Source of the DNA: Oceanobacillus rekensis
GTDB lineage: Bacteria; Bacillota; Bacilli; Bacillales; Amphibacillaceae
Reading direction: 5' to 3'
Length of the DNA stretch: 64,000 bases
Assembly (NCBI RefSeq): GCF_002153375.1
Contig: NZ_MTBQ01000005.1
Location: 62,001-126,000, forward strand
The position numbers and the translations under genes were made by a program. Below are positions 55,236 to 63,929 of the stretch, piece after piece. Within the stretch, counting starts at the first letter, position 1, and every line of letters begins with the position of its first letter. The notes beneath the pieces are model-generated. The model was not told the DNA's origin. It was given only the letters and a program-made list of their open reading frames with translations, and ran no database searches.

Positions 55236-55531
55236 TCAAACCAACTTTAATTTCCTTCTTTTAATCATTTCCCGTACGACATCTGGATTCGTCCCACCTG
55301 TAACACTCCTACTTTCCACAAAATGCTTCGGATCCACAATCGCCTCCCAATCCTTCTCCTCTAACTGAACATACTCCAGCCATTCATTTACAAGGGCTAA
55401 CGGAACATCATACAATTCCTTACCCGTTTCACTCACCTTTGTTGCAATAATACTCGCTTTCTTGTGCGCTTCTCTAAATGGCACATCATAATTGCGTGCT
55501 AGTATATCTGCTAGGTCAGTGATGGTTATCA
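55236..55531 (-). pseudogene. 3' fragment of the ASL-like gene at 59642
   Basis: 98 codons match the C-terminus of the lyase at 59642 (MITITDLADILARNYDVPFR, LEEKDWEAIVDPKHFVESRS, GGTNPDVVREMI). Homology continues downstream through the terminator to about 55119 (partner 59529). Upstream it stops at 55531, where a dispersed repeat starts. Codons are well conserved and no stop has arisen, so the duplication is young or the piece is expressed. Confidence 0.88.
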
Positions 55532-55533
55532 TA

Positions 55534-55563
55534 AGGGACAAGGGGACAGACACCTTGTCCCGG
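55534..55563. repeat. Dispersed repeat at the cut edge of the lyase fragment
   Basis: GGGACAAGGGGACAGACACC then TTGTCCCGG; GGGACAAGG pairs with CCTTGTCCC as a hairpin. It replaces the rest of the gene. Confidence 0.8.
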
Positions 55564-55601
55564 AATCTTCCCCATCCCTAAGAAAGATGCTAATAGAAAT
55601 A

Positions 55602-55627
55602 CAGGTGCCTGACCCCCAACGCTTTCA
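55602..55627. repeat. Dispersed repeat, partial
   Basis: CAGGTGCCTGACCCCC then AACGCTTTCA. Last copy seen in the window. Confidence 0.7.
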
Positions 55628-55716
55628 GATAGAGTTAATCTCAGGGAAGAGAAGTATGAGGAAGAATCTCATTTCACGCTTCCTTACGTTGTTTTGTAGG
55701 CGGAAGAACGGTCTCT

Positions 55717-55932
55717 ATGAGTGAAATGGGAAATATGAAGCTAGTGTATACAAAGCATAATGTGACGGTGCTCGAAAAGATAATACCAACCCTTTTTAAA
55801 AGAGTATTGAATAGGAATGGTGAACAAATTAATGCAGTATGTAATATTGAAAGGGAGAACCTGTTGCAGCTCGGTGTAAGAAATGATCGTATACGTTGTG
55901 AGTACCGGCAAAAAAGAAAAATCGAACATTAA
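55717..55932 (+). CDS. Doubtful 71-residue ORF
   Basis: Open frame with an ATG but a poor RBS; basic C-terminus (RIRCEYRQKRKIEH). Not recognised. An in-frame ATG at 55735 is another possible start. It could be a relic. Confidence 0.3.
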   Translation: MSEMGNMKLVYTKHNVTVLEKIIPTLFKRVLNRNGEQINAVCNIERENLLQLGVRNDRIRCEYRQKRKIEH

Positions 55933-56021
55933 ATTTTCTTAAAGATTTATTAATTTATAAATTTTCTAGGCATTGCCTTGATATAATGGTAAGGAGATAA
56001 ACCATATAAGGGAGTCATACT

Positions 56022-56801
56022 ATGGAAAATGTACGGTTGAAGGCTTCGTTAGACCCTTTGCAAATTGAAAATCGTTTACATTATAAGCCGGAAATTATGG
56101 AATTACATTTAGTAGAAGAAGATTTGTATCATCCGGAAAAACTCGTGGAAGTCGTACATGCGTTGAGAGCTCAAGGAATTCAAGTTTATTTGCATCACCC
56201 GATGAAATATAAGGGGAAGTTTATAGATATTATTAGTTCTAATCAAGAGATTCGGGATTTTTATGATTGGTCTAGTCGGGAGTTGGCAGCTATTTGCGAG
56301 CAAGAAGGGATGCAATGTGTCATACACTGTCATTATGCCAATTCGGAAAGTAGTGATTATACGGATTCCCATTCAAGAAAGGAAATGCGACAACGAGTGG
56401 AGCAGATACTGAGCATTTCGGAAGACTGTTTCCTCTGGGAGGATACCATTAAAGGGATTTTTTCTGCTGAAAACCCCTACCTATTCTCAGAAATCGTTCA
56501 GCCCTTGCAGCTCCAATTAAATATTGATGTCAGTCATGCATTTATTGCACTCCAGGGGGATAATATTCGTTTGCATCAGCATTTGGAAATATTTCATCCC
56601 TATACAAGCTACTTCCATCTTGTCGATTCTTTTGGAGAAAGTCATGATTCCTTGCCACTAGGACAAGGAAACATTGATTGGAATATGGTAAAACCCTATG
56701 TAGGTAAGAAGGATTTCATCTTTGAAATTGATCTGAAGCATTCAGATTATCTGGACTGTACGCCAATGATGAGAAGTGTGGAGTATTTTAATAAGATTTA
56801 G
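56022..56801 (+). CDS. TIM-barrel protein, sugar isomerase/AP endonuclease-like
   Basis: 259 residues, AAGGGAG before the ATG. Pattern of the xylose-isomerase-like TIM-barrel superfamily: MELHLVEEDL near 25, VYLHHPMKYKGK near 60, CVIHCHYANSES near 98, EDTIKGIFS near 145, NIDVSHAFIAL near 180, YFHLVDSFGESHDSLPLGQG near 205 and FIFEID near 238. Glu/His/Asp at strand ends fit a metal site. The reaction is not predictable. It is the intact parent of the fragment at 31209. Confidence 0.78.
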   Translation: MENVRLKASLDPLQIENRLHYKPEIMELHLVEEDLYHPEKLVEVVHALRAQGIQVYLHHPMKYKGKFIDIISSNQEIRDFYDWSSRELAAICEQEGMQCVIHCHYANSESSDYTDSHSRKEMRQRVEQILSISEDCFLWEDTIKGIFSAENPYLFSEIVQPLQLQLNIDVSHAFIALQGDNIRLHQHLEIFHPYTSYFHLVDSFGESHDSLPLGQGNIDWNMVKPYVGKKDFIFEIDLKHSDYLDCTPMMRSVEYFNKI

Positions 56802-56816
56802 GGGGATATTTCTTAT

Positions 56817-56858
56817 AGAATTTCCCTTCAAGCTTTTTTATTCCCTTGAAAATTCTAC
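56817..56858 (-). terminator. Possible terminator of the TolB-like gene
   Basis: AGAATTT and TTCAAG arms pair with CTTGAA and AAATTCT around an A/T-rich loop between the converging genes. Confidence 0.45.
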
Positions 56859-56888
56859 TCTATCCCATTCAAACAAATACAAGCTCCA

Positions 56889-58211
56889 CTAATCTACCTT
56901 TACGAAAAACTTCAAAACAAATGCATAACCAAAAGAAATTACCGTGCAGCCCAATAAAGCAGTAGCCAGCATGCCAAGTCCAATTCCGTACCATGGATTA
57001 ACGACAAACGCAACGAAAAAACTAACACTGAATACAATAATGCTCAGAAAGAAACTTACGAGCACTGGAACATAACGTTTCTTTTTCGAATGAAAGATAA
57101 ATAGATACGTGCTTAATAAGCCTATTAAGACCACATATAGAATAGCCACTGTCCAACCATGTGCCAATGTATCGATTGTTTTCGGCAACCACTGGCTTGA
57201 TTTTGGAGGGGACATAGCGAGTTCAATCGGATGGATTTCTTCCGTTTCCAGGTCCATGACGTTAAGAGCATGTTCTGCAGGTTCTCCCGGCCAATTCGTA
57301 TTTTCCAAAAAGGCAATTTGGTTTTGTTCGTGAAAAAACCTCGGTGATACGATGGATGAATCAAGATTTGTCAGTCTTTGATCCTCTCCCTTTTTAAGAT
57401 CAAGCAAAAATAATTCATATCCAAACAGCGAACTATCCCGTGACTCTTCCGAAACGTACGTGTAAGCAATCTTACTTTCATCAGGTGAATAGCGGAAATG
57501 GTAGGATTCATAAGGGAGCCTGTTTGCTTCGGGTGCTGTTTTTTCTAAACCATCATCAAGTGAAAATGCGGTCACTTTTTCTCTGCCCTCATCGAATAAG
57601 CTGTAATAAATTTCTTTCCCATCTTGTGAAATAGCCAGGGAATCCATCGTAAAGTAGTCTTGATCGGTTAGTTGGTCCATCTCTCCTGATTGGATATCCA
57701 CGGAAAATAAATCATAGCCGTCCGTTGCTTCTCCTTCAACCTTATTAAAACTCTCAGCCGGTATTCCTGTGAAAAACACTTCTTTACCTGTGACAGAAAA
57801 AACAGCATCCTCCACATGGATGTTTCCTGTTGTTAGGCTTTTCTGCTCCTTGCCATTCTGATCTGCGACGTACAGCGTGTTAACTCTGTCGGGATTTTCA
57901 CCTAGAAAAAGAATTTGCGAAGCCTCGCTGGAATACTTCGGATGATGTAGCCTTTCCGATGAAGAATCTGTTATTTGCTCTATATCTGTTCCATCTGCAT
58001 TGGAGCGGTAGATGTTTTCCTTTCCATTCAAATAATAGGAAAAGATATAATGTTCGTCGTCAGGTGAGAGATCAAAGGAGCTCCCCATCCCTGTGAAATA
58101 CCGGTAAGGATCATCTGCCCGCATCAGGCTAAAAACGATCGATGCTATAAGTAAAAGAAATGTAATCAAAATTAAGGTTATCCATTGCTTTCTCTTTTTC
58201 ACTTTCTCCAT
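56889..58211 (-). CDS. TolB/PD40-type beta-propeller membrane protein
   Basis: 440 residues from the ATG at 58211. One N-terminal membrane helix (about 8-30), an extracytoplasmic six-strand-unit propeller with TolB-like PD40 motifs (FDLSPDDEHYIFSYYLNGKE, IYRSNADGTDIEQIT, LAISQDGKEIYYS, FRYSPDESKIAYTY), and four C-terminal helices (about 345-435). The start is uncertain: AGGGGG touches that ATG, so a GTG at 58202 or an ATG at 58247 are alternatives. Probably a sensor or scaffold in the membrane; no partner is nearby. Confidence 0.75.
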   Translation of the reverse strand: MEKVKKRKQWITLILITFLLLIASIVFSLMRADDPYRYFTGMGSSFDLSPDDEHYIFSYYLNGKENIYRSNADGTDIEQITDSSSERLHHPKYSSEASQILFLGENPDRVNTLYVADQNGKEQKSLTTGNIHVEDAVFSVTGKEVFFTGIPAESFNKVEGEATDGYDLFSVDIQSGEMDQLTDQDYFTMDSLAISQDGKEIYYSLFDEGREKVTAFSLDDGLEKTAPEANRLPYESYHFRYSPDESKIAYTYVSEESRDSSLFGYELFLLDLKKGEDQRLTNLDSSIVSPRFFHEQNQIAFLENTNWPGEPAEHALNVMDLETEEIHPIELAMSPPKSSQWLPKTIDTLAHGWTVAILYVVLIGLLSTYLFIFHSKKKRYVPVLVSFFLSIIVFSVSFFVAFVVNPWYGIGLGMLATALLGCTVISFGYAFVLKFFVKVD

Positions 58212-58319
58212 TCCCCCTATGTAAATACCTTTTATAAATATATTCATAGTGTAATCACATTATTGTGAATTGTACATTCTTTTTGGGGTAATTTAACTTA
58301 TTATTAGGAGGATAAAGTA

Positions 58320-58496
58320 ATGGAGAAAACCAAGAATAACAAAAATTTAATTGATTCTTACTACGTAACTATGGAAGCAAGGATGTTTTTTAAAAGTGAA
58401 GAGGATTCAAAGCCGCAATTAGCTTTCAGAGAAGCTAGATATCCTTATACTTATAGACAAGGAAGTGAGAAGAATGGAACCAGAAGTACTTTTTAA
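58320..58496 (+). CDS. Small ORF of 58 residues with strong RBS
   Basis: AGGAGG eight bases before the ATG at 58320. Product is polar (MEKTKNNKNLIDSYYV to SEKNGTRSTF), no membrane segment. Overlaps the next small frame by 23 bases in another phase. Unknown; possibly two halves of one frameshifted gene. Confidence 0.42.
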   Translation: MEKTKNNKNLIDSYYVTMEARMFFKSEEDSKPQLAFREARYPYTYRQGSEKNGTRSTF

Positions 58497-58599
58497 AAGG
58501 AATACTACATGCATGCATTCAAACCTCATTCACAGTATGTTGATCGAAGAATGGAGAGTTGAAAACCGACTTAGAGTTCATGATGGGCGATGGGTTTAG
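58474..58599 (+). CDS. Small overlapping ORF of 41 residues
   Basis: ATG at 58474 with GGAAGTGAG upstream, inside the end of the previous small ORF. Reads MEPEVLFKRNTTCMHSNL and ends LRVHDGRWV. Protein-like composition; may be translated by coupling. Unknown function. Confidence 0.35.
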   Translation: MEPEVLFKRNTTCMHSNLIHSMLIEEWRVENRLRVHDGRWV

Positions 58600-58661
58600 C
58601 TGGTTTAGATTAAAAATTCCCAATCACGAATTTCCTTCTTGCTCAGGTAAAAATTTTCAAC

Positions 58662-59129
58662 TTATTTTAAAACCCACTTTTTACTTTTCAACCAGTCAAC
58701 TATTACAGACAGGATAAGCAGTAAGATTCCAATCTCAATCGCATGATCAGCTAGATTGAGCACGCCTCCAGAGCGGACAATAAAGTCTGTCACTTGTCCA
58801 AACAATAGTCGATCAATGGCATTTCCAATCGCTCCCCCGACTAGAAATCCGAAACTGCTATCAATAAGCAGACCCTTCCAATCCTCTGTTTTGCGAATGT
58901 AAAGAACAAAAATCACGAACAGAACAGCTATCACACCGAAAAGCCGTGCATTTCCTGGAAATAATCCTCCTGCCATCCCACTATTCTCAATATGTGTAAA
59001 TTCCATTCCCAACCACGTAAATCTTTCATTCATATCAATAAAGATTCTAACTAGATTTTTAGAAATTTGATCTATTAGAATAACAATGATAGCAATCGTA
59101 TAAAATAGCATATAATCCTTCTTTCTCAT
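58662..59129 (-). CDS. Lipoprotein signal peptidase (LspA family)
   Basis: 155 residues, four membrane helices. Active-site blocks: IDQISKNLV, HIENSGMAGG, and GGAIGNAIDRLLFGQVTDF with NLADHAIEIG, which hold the two catalytic Asp (in NAIDR and LADHA). It cleaves prolipoproteins after lipidation. Stand-alone here; usually lspA sits near rluD/pyrR, so this may be a second paralogue. Confidence 0.88.
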   Translation of the reverse strand: MRKKDYMLFYTIAIIVILIDQISKNLVRIFIDMNERFTWLGMEFTHIENSGMAGGLFPGNARLFGVIAVLFVIFVLYIRKTEDWKGLLIDSSFGFLVGGAIGNAIDRLLFGQVTDFIVRSGGVLNLADHAIEIGILLLILSVIVDWLKSKKWVLK

Positions 59130-59397
59130 TTGGGAATCGGACCTTTTATTCTAATTCTCATCCTAACATTAGAGGGATTTTAATTGATAATCAAATTTGA
59201 GCTATATGGCAAAACTAATTGCAGTACTGACTGCAAATCAATCTGTGAGTATTGAAGTGATGTCCATATCGATTGGCTAGGTCCTCTAGGCAACAGGTTG
59301 TTTGATTACAGGATGTCTATTAGAATGATTCCACTTAGCCGACTTTAAAGGTTACTTTCGATTTGATTGAAATCAATATCATATGTAATGGGAACTG

Positions 59398-59485
59398 GAT
59401 CGATTGTTTGATGATATACGTGAAGTATAGGATAGAGGCAAATACTGGGGAGTTGTTTAGTGACGTTTAATAAATTATACCCGTC
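59398..59485 (+). pseudogene. Relic of UDP-glucose dehydrogenase 3' end
   Basis: ATCGATTGTTTGATGATATA and the following 65 bases align without gaps to 38086-38166 and continue past its stop (TTTAATAAATTATACCCG against ATTAATAAATTGACCGCCG). Heavily mutated, third relic of this 3' end. Confidence 0.6.
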
Positions 59486-59534
59486 GACCTGATGGCTTGG
59501 CGTGTGGTATTTTTGTGGGAAGTTAAACGAATTA

Positions 59535-59565
59535 AGGGCGCAATGCTCACATAGAATAGCGCCCT
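59535..59565 (-). terminator. Terminator of the ASL-like gene
   Basis: AGGGCGC pairs with GCGCCCT; the same hairpin was copied with the fragment at 55125-55154. Confidence 0.6.
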
Positions 59566-59641
59566 CCCATCATAGGAACACTTATCTTACATTTTCAATC
59601 TCTCTAAAACAAAAGAAAAACTTGCGCATCTTCATAATCAT

Positions 59642-61054
59642 CTATTCATCCAGCTTCAATTTCCTCCTCCCAATCATTTCCCGTACCACACCCGGATTCG
59701 TCCCACCTGTAATACTTCTACTTTCCACAAAATGCTTCGGATCCACAATCGCCTCCCAATCCTTCTCCTCTAACTGAACATCCTCTAGCCATTCATTTAC
59801 CAGTATTAATGGGATATCATACAATTCTTTACCCGTTTCACCCACCTTTGTTGCAATAATACTCGCTTTCTTATGCGCTGCCCTAAATGGCACATCATAA
59901 TTGCGTGCTAGTATATCTGCTAGGTCAGTAATTGTAATCATATTTTCCCGTGCTTGTTGATATGCCCTTGGTTTGTCAAAATCCAATGTAAGAACAACTG
60001 CTCTCATTAATCGCAATACCCGTATCGCCTTTTGATAACCTCCATAAATATGTGGTTGCAAGTCATCTTCAGTGTCATTAATATCGCCAAATGGTGTGTT
60101 GTGGATCATGTGAACGACGGCCATACCTTCTGCTGCCGCACTGCTAGCTATGGCACGGGAATGTTCAATGGAGACTGGGTTTCTTTTTTGTGGCATGATA
60201 CTGCTGATCTGAATGTACGCGTTTGAAACTTTAATCAACCCGACTTCTTTGGAAGCCATTCGCAGAAATTCTTGTAGCCATCTTCCCATATTCGTCATGA
60301 GGCTTATTAGCGCTTGCGCTGCTTCAATTAAATAATCACCCGCTCCAATTGCATCATATGAATTCTCTATTAAACCATCAAACTCAAGTAGTTCCACCAT
60401 TCGTTCTCGATTGATAGGAAAACCTGTCGTCGTTATTGCAGCGGCCCCCATTGGAGACTGGTTTACGGTAACATATGCTCGTTTCAACCTTTCAATATCA
60501 CGACTTAAATTATCGAAAATAGCTACGAGATAATGCCCAAAAGTTGTTGGTTGTGCAGGCTGTGTATGCGTATGTGCTGGCATAATTGATTCGGTATGTT
60601 GTTCTGCTTGTAAAAGGATAGCTTTGCTTAACTGTTCTGCGTCTTCAATCGCTTGCTTAATATATTCTCTTATAACGATGCGATACATCGCTTCACCCAT
60701 ATCATTTCTGCTTTTTGCGATATGCATTTTCCCAGCTAACTCTTCACCGATACGTTCCCCAATCCTAGACTCTACCAGAAAAAATAAATCTTCATATTGA
60801 GGGGAATATCGTATTTCGTTTTGATCAAGCATTTTCACCTCATGAAGGCCGTCCAAAATCGTTTGGCATTCCACTTGCGTAAGGATTCCTTGCTCTGCTA
60901 GCATCGTTGTGTGTGCTTCATGAATTTTGAACATCGCATCGAATAGATACATTTTTTGATCCTCGAATACTGGTTTCAATAGTTCATCAACGTATGTTTT
61001 ACCAGGAAAATGGACCCCGTCATTTACTTCAAACTCATCTCTAATCAGCTTCAT
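59642..61054 (-). CDS. Argininosuccinate-lyase-family lyase
   Basis: 470 residues. Aspartase/fumarase fold with all three conserved blocks: KMHIAKSRNDMGEAM, PAHTHTQPAQPTTFGHYL and the signature SSIMPQKRNPVS. The second block differs from the usual GYTHLQRAQP of ArgH, there is no argG nearby, and it is divergent from a ROK repressor with a shared operator. It may therefore cleave another N-substituted succinate rather than argininosuccinate. A 3' copy is at 55236. Confidence 0.82.
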   Translation of the reverse strand: MKLIRDEFEVNDGVHFPGKTYVDELLKPVFEDQKMYLFDAMFKIHEAHTTMLAEQGILTQVECQTILDGLHEVKMLDQNEIRYSPQYEDLFFLVESRIGERIGEELAGKMHIAKSRNDMGEAMYRIVIREYIKQAIEDAEQLSKAILLQAEQHTESIMPAHTHTQPAQPTTFGHYLVAIFDNLSRDIERLKRAYVTVNQSPMGAAAITTTGFPINRERMVELLEFDGLIENSYDAIGAGDYLIEAAQALISLMTNMGRWLQEFLRMASKEVGLIKVSNAYIQISSIMPQKRNPVSIEHSRAIASSAAAEGMAVVHMIHNTPFGDINDTEDDLQPHIYGGYQKAIRVLRLMRAVVLTLDFDKPRAYQQARENMITITDLADILARNYDVPFRAAHKKASIIATKVGETGKELYDIPLILVNEWLEDVQLEEKDWEAIVDPKHFVESRSITGGTNPGVVREMIGRRKLKLDE

Positions 61055-61090
61055 ATAAACACCCCTGCATTCGTATTTACTGTAATTAAG

Positions 61091-61143
61091 TTAGTAAAAT
61101 TTACTTACTAAACATTGTATAGGAATACTTTTGCTATTGTAAA
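61091..61143 (-). promoter_or_regulatory. Promoter and operator of the ASL-like gene
   Basis: On the minus strand TTTACA (61143-61138), 18 bases, TACAAT (61119-61114), then directly downstream the dyad AGTAAA-N-TTTACT (61093-61105) within a longer TTAGTAA/TTACTAA palindrome. Confidence 0.65.
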
Positions 61144-61200
61144 GTATTATTTATAATAGTGACTCTAATTAAAATAATAAAAATATTAAGTTTGTAACCG

Positions 61201-61258
61201 TTGACAACGTATAATTTTCATACTATTATAAATTTAATTGATAAGTAAACTTTACTAA
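61201..61258 (+). promoter_or_regulatory. Promoter and operator of the ROK gene
   Basis: TTGACA (61201-61206), 17 bases, TATTAT (61224-61229), then AGTAAA-N-TTTACT (61244-61256). The same dyad is placed at the same site in the divergent promoter, as expected for one repressor controlling both. Confidence 0.7.
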
Positions 61259-61317
61259 CTTATTGGCTAAGTTCATAAGGAAAGGAGTGAGGAACAATTA
61301 CTATCCGTAACGTCCAA

Positions 61318-62490
61318 ATGGATTCAGGTTCAACAAAGCATGTAAATAAACGGAAGGTTTTGCAATACATTCAAAATAAACAAGGCCATTCACGATCCGA
61401 TATTGCAAAAGCCTTAAAAATTAGTAAACCTACTGTCTCAACTATTGTTGATGAACTATTAGAAGAAGGATGGATCAGGGAAAAGGAAAGTGAAAAAGCA
61501 AGTTCATCTGGCGGTAGAAAGCCCTTTCGAATTTCCTTTAATGAGAATGCATCCTATATTGTTGGAATTGACATTGGGGGAACATCTGTTGAAATTGCAG
61601 TTTTAAACTTAACAGGGAAGATGATACGTAAAATTGCTTTTGACACACAGAAACATATCGGCAAGGACTTTATCCATACGATTGCTGATCATGTTAATCA
61701 TCTCTTAAGAGAAAGCGGATTCGAAATAGCACAGATATTAGGAGTCGGAGTTGGTGTTCCTGGGATTACGGATGTGGCTAATGGAATCGTGATTGATGCA
61801 CCGTCATTAAACTGGAAACATACGCCCTTAAAATCACAGCTGGAAAATCTCCTTCACTGTCCGGTATATATCGATAATGATGTGAACGTTGCAGTATTAG
61901 GTGAGTGGTGGAAAGGTGCTGGTGAAACAAATAATAATATGTTAATGATCACACTCGGTACTGGTATTGGATGTGGACTTATCATCAATGGCGATCTATA
62001 CCGGGGTGCCTCCTATGCGGCTGGAGAGATAGGGTATATGGTGACCGATAAAGATGCGGCACATAAGGAATATGACCAAACTTTCGCTGGGTATGGATTC
62101 TTAGACAGCCATGTTGGTGGCCCGTCCATTACAAAAAGAATGCTTCATTACTTAGGTGAAAGTGATAAAGCTTCCGAGAATTGGTCTGCACAGAAAATAT
62201 TTCAACTGGCAATCGATGGGGATGAAATGGCGTTAAAAGTCATCCATGATTTCCTCTCACACCTTTCCTATGCATTAATCAATGTTATTTCTATAATAAA
62301 TCCACAACAAGTTGTTCTAGGTGGGGGAATATCAAAATCTATGGGGTCCTTTTTACCATATTTGTCTGCAACAATGAACAAACACTTACCCTTACAAACG
62401 GAAGTATCCATCACGACGGTTGAAGATGTCTCTTTAATCGGTGCGGGTTACTTATTATTAAAAGAGCATGATTCTATTTTGAAAGTGTAG
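61318..62490 (+). CDS. ROK-family repressor (XylR/NagC type)
   Basis: 390 residues. N-terminal winged helix (RSDIAKALKISKPTVSTIVD), then a ROK sugar-kinase-like domain: VGIDIGGTSVEIAVL, GVGVPGITD, NDVNVAVLGEW, TLGTGIGCGLIINGDLYRG, VVLGGGISKS. The CxCGxxGCxE zinc motif of many ROK proteins is not seen. Start unclear: AAGGAGTGAGG lies 28 bases before the ATG but nine bases before an in-frame ATT (61297). It probably responds to the sugar carried by the transporter downstream. Confidence 0.9.
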   Translation: MDSGSTKHVNKRKVLQYIQNKQGHSRSDIAKALKISKPTVSTIVDELLEEGWIREKESEKASSSGGRKPFRISFNENASYIVGIDIGGTSVEIAVLNLTGKMIRKIAFDTQKHIGKDFIHTIADHVNHLLRESGFEIAQILGVGVGVPGITDVANGIVIDAPSLNWKHTPLKSQLENLLHCPVYIDNDVNVAVLGEWWKGAGETNNNMLMITLGTGIGCGLIINGDLYRGASYAAGEIGYMVTDKDAAHKEYDQTFAGYGFLDSHVGGPSITKRMLHYLGESDKASENWSAQKIFQLAIDGDEMALKVIHDFLSHLSYALINVISIINPQQVVLGGGISKSMGSFLPYLSATMNKHLPLQTEVSITTVEDVSLIGAGYLLLKEHDSILKV

Positions 62491-62550
62491 TTTTCATCCT
62501 GAATTAGAGTGACTTCGGTCCTTTAAAATATTTTTATAGGGGGTTTTTTA

Positions 62551-63867
62551 ATGTATAGAAAGTGGCAATTTATGTTGTTGGGAATTTTATTATTGCTTGT
62601 ACTCGCTGCATGCTCAGGTGGTGAAGAGGATTCCTCAAGTGACGCAAAAACAGATGAGTCAGAAGGTGCAGATGGTGAAATCACACTTGAGTACTGGCAA
62701 TACTCTTTTGATTCAAAGGTAACATTGATGGATGAATTGATTGCGGAATTCGAGGAAGCAAATCCTGGGATTAAAGTGGAGCAAACAAATTTCCCATATG
62801 ATCAATACAACGAACAAGTAGCGGCACAAGTTCCCGCAGGTAGAGGGCCAGATGTTATCAATTTATTTTATGGATGGGTACCAACCTATGTAGATGCTGG
62901 TTATTTACAGCCACTACCACAAGATGCCTTTCCACATGATGAAATTGAAAGTGAGTTTTTCCCTTTAGTGGAAGCTACAAAAATGGATGGCGAGTATTGG
63001 ACCATTCCAACGGCAGTAAGAACACTTGCATTATTCTATAATAAGGATTTATTTGAGGAAGCAGGACTTGATCCAGAATCCCCTCCAACTACATGGGAGG
63101 AACTGGAGGATTATGCAGTGCAATTAACAAAAGCCGATGATAGCGGTCGTTTAGAACAATCAGGTATGGCTTGGGAACCTGCACAGCAAGGTCACCAATG
63201 GCTTAGAGATGGACTGACAATCCAAGCAGGTGGTCAAGTGTTAAGCGAGGATCGTAAAGATGTCGTTTGGGCGGATGACCCTGCAGGTTTGGAAGCATTT
63301 AAATACTGGCTAAGCTTCCCAACCGATCTTGGTACATCGGAACAAGGATTTTATACAGATGATGTAACCGCCTTTGTTACCGAAAAAGCTGCGATGAACA
63401 TTGATGGGTCATTTCGAATTGGTACATTGCAAAGTGATGCACCTGATTTGAATTATGCCGTTGCACCACTTCCAGGTAAGGATGCACAATCAACTAATTC
63501 CTCTTTCTGGACGAATGGAATTACAGCAGGAGTCGAAGGGGAAAAGCTAGAAGCGGCTACGAAGTTTCTAGAGTTTTTAACAAGTGATGATGTGATGGAA
63601 AGATGGTTAGACGCGACAGGTGAACTACCAGCAAAAGAAGCAGTAGCAATGCAGGATAAATATGTAAACGATGAGATTTATGGTCCGTTCATTGAATCCT
63701 TGCCTTTTGCGAATGCACATTTCTTCGTGGATGAAACAAAAGAGCGTGATCTTGTCATTGACGCTGCAAATAAGGTGTTGATGGAAGGAATGGATCCTGA
63801 AGAAGCGTTTAATGAATTAGTGGAGTCCACCCAGGAACTTTATGATGCATATTGGAGTGATAAATAA
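62551..63867 (+). CDS. Sugar ABC transporter substrate-binding lipoprotein
   Basis: 438 residues, AGGGGG before the ATG. Lipobox LAAC at about 18-21, then a family-1 extracellular solute-binding fold (EITLEYWQYSFDSKVTLMDE, GRGPDVINLFYGWVPTYVDA, WTIPTAVRTLALFYNKDLFE, PPTTWEELEDYA). It binds an oligosaccharide or sugar for the permease encoded next. Follows the ROK gene by 60 bases in the same direction. Confidence 0.92.
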   Translation: MYRKWQFMLLGILLLLVLAACSGGEEDSSSDAKTDESEGADGEITLEYWQYSFDSKVTLMDELIAEFEEANPGIKVEQTNFPYDQYNEQVAAQVPAGRGPDVINLFYGWVPTYVDAGYLQPLPQDAFPHDEIESEFFPLVEATKMDGEYWTIPTAVRTLALFYNKDLFEEAGLDPESPPTTWEELEDYAVQLTKADDSGRLEQSGMAWEPAQQGHQWLRDGLTIQAGGQVLSEDRKDVVWADDPAGLEAFKYWLSFPTDLGTSEQGFYTDDVTAFVTEKAAMNIDGSFRIGTLQSDAPDLNYAVAPLPGKDAQSTNSSFWTNGITAGVEGEKLEAATKFLEFLTSDDVMERWLDATGELPAKEAVAMQDKYVNDEIYGPFIESLPFANAHFFVDETKERDLVIDAANKVLMEGMDPEEAFNELVESTQELYDAYWSDK

Positions 63868-63929
63868 TACTTTTTTAGGGGATCAAGGGTTACTCTACCT
63901 TGGTCCTTATCAATTAGGGGAGGTGCAAG

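Noticed and set aside
30141-55627. CRISPR array from the recurring short repeats
   Set aside because: Copies are widely and irregularly spaced, differ from each other, and no cas genes are present.
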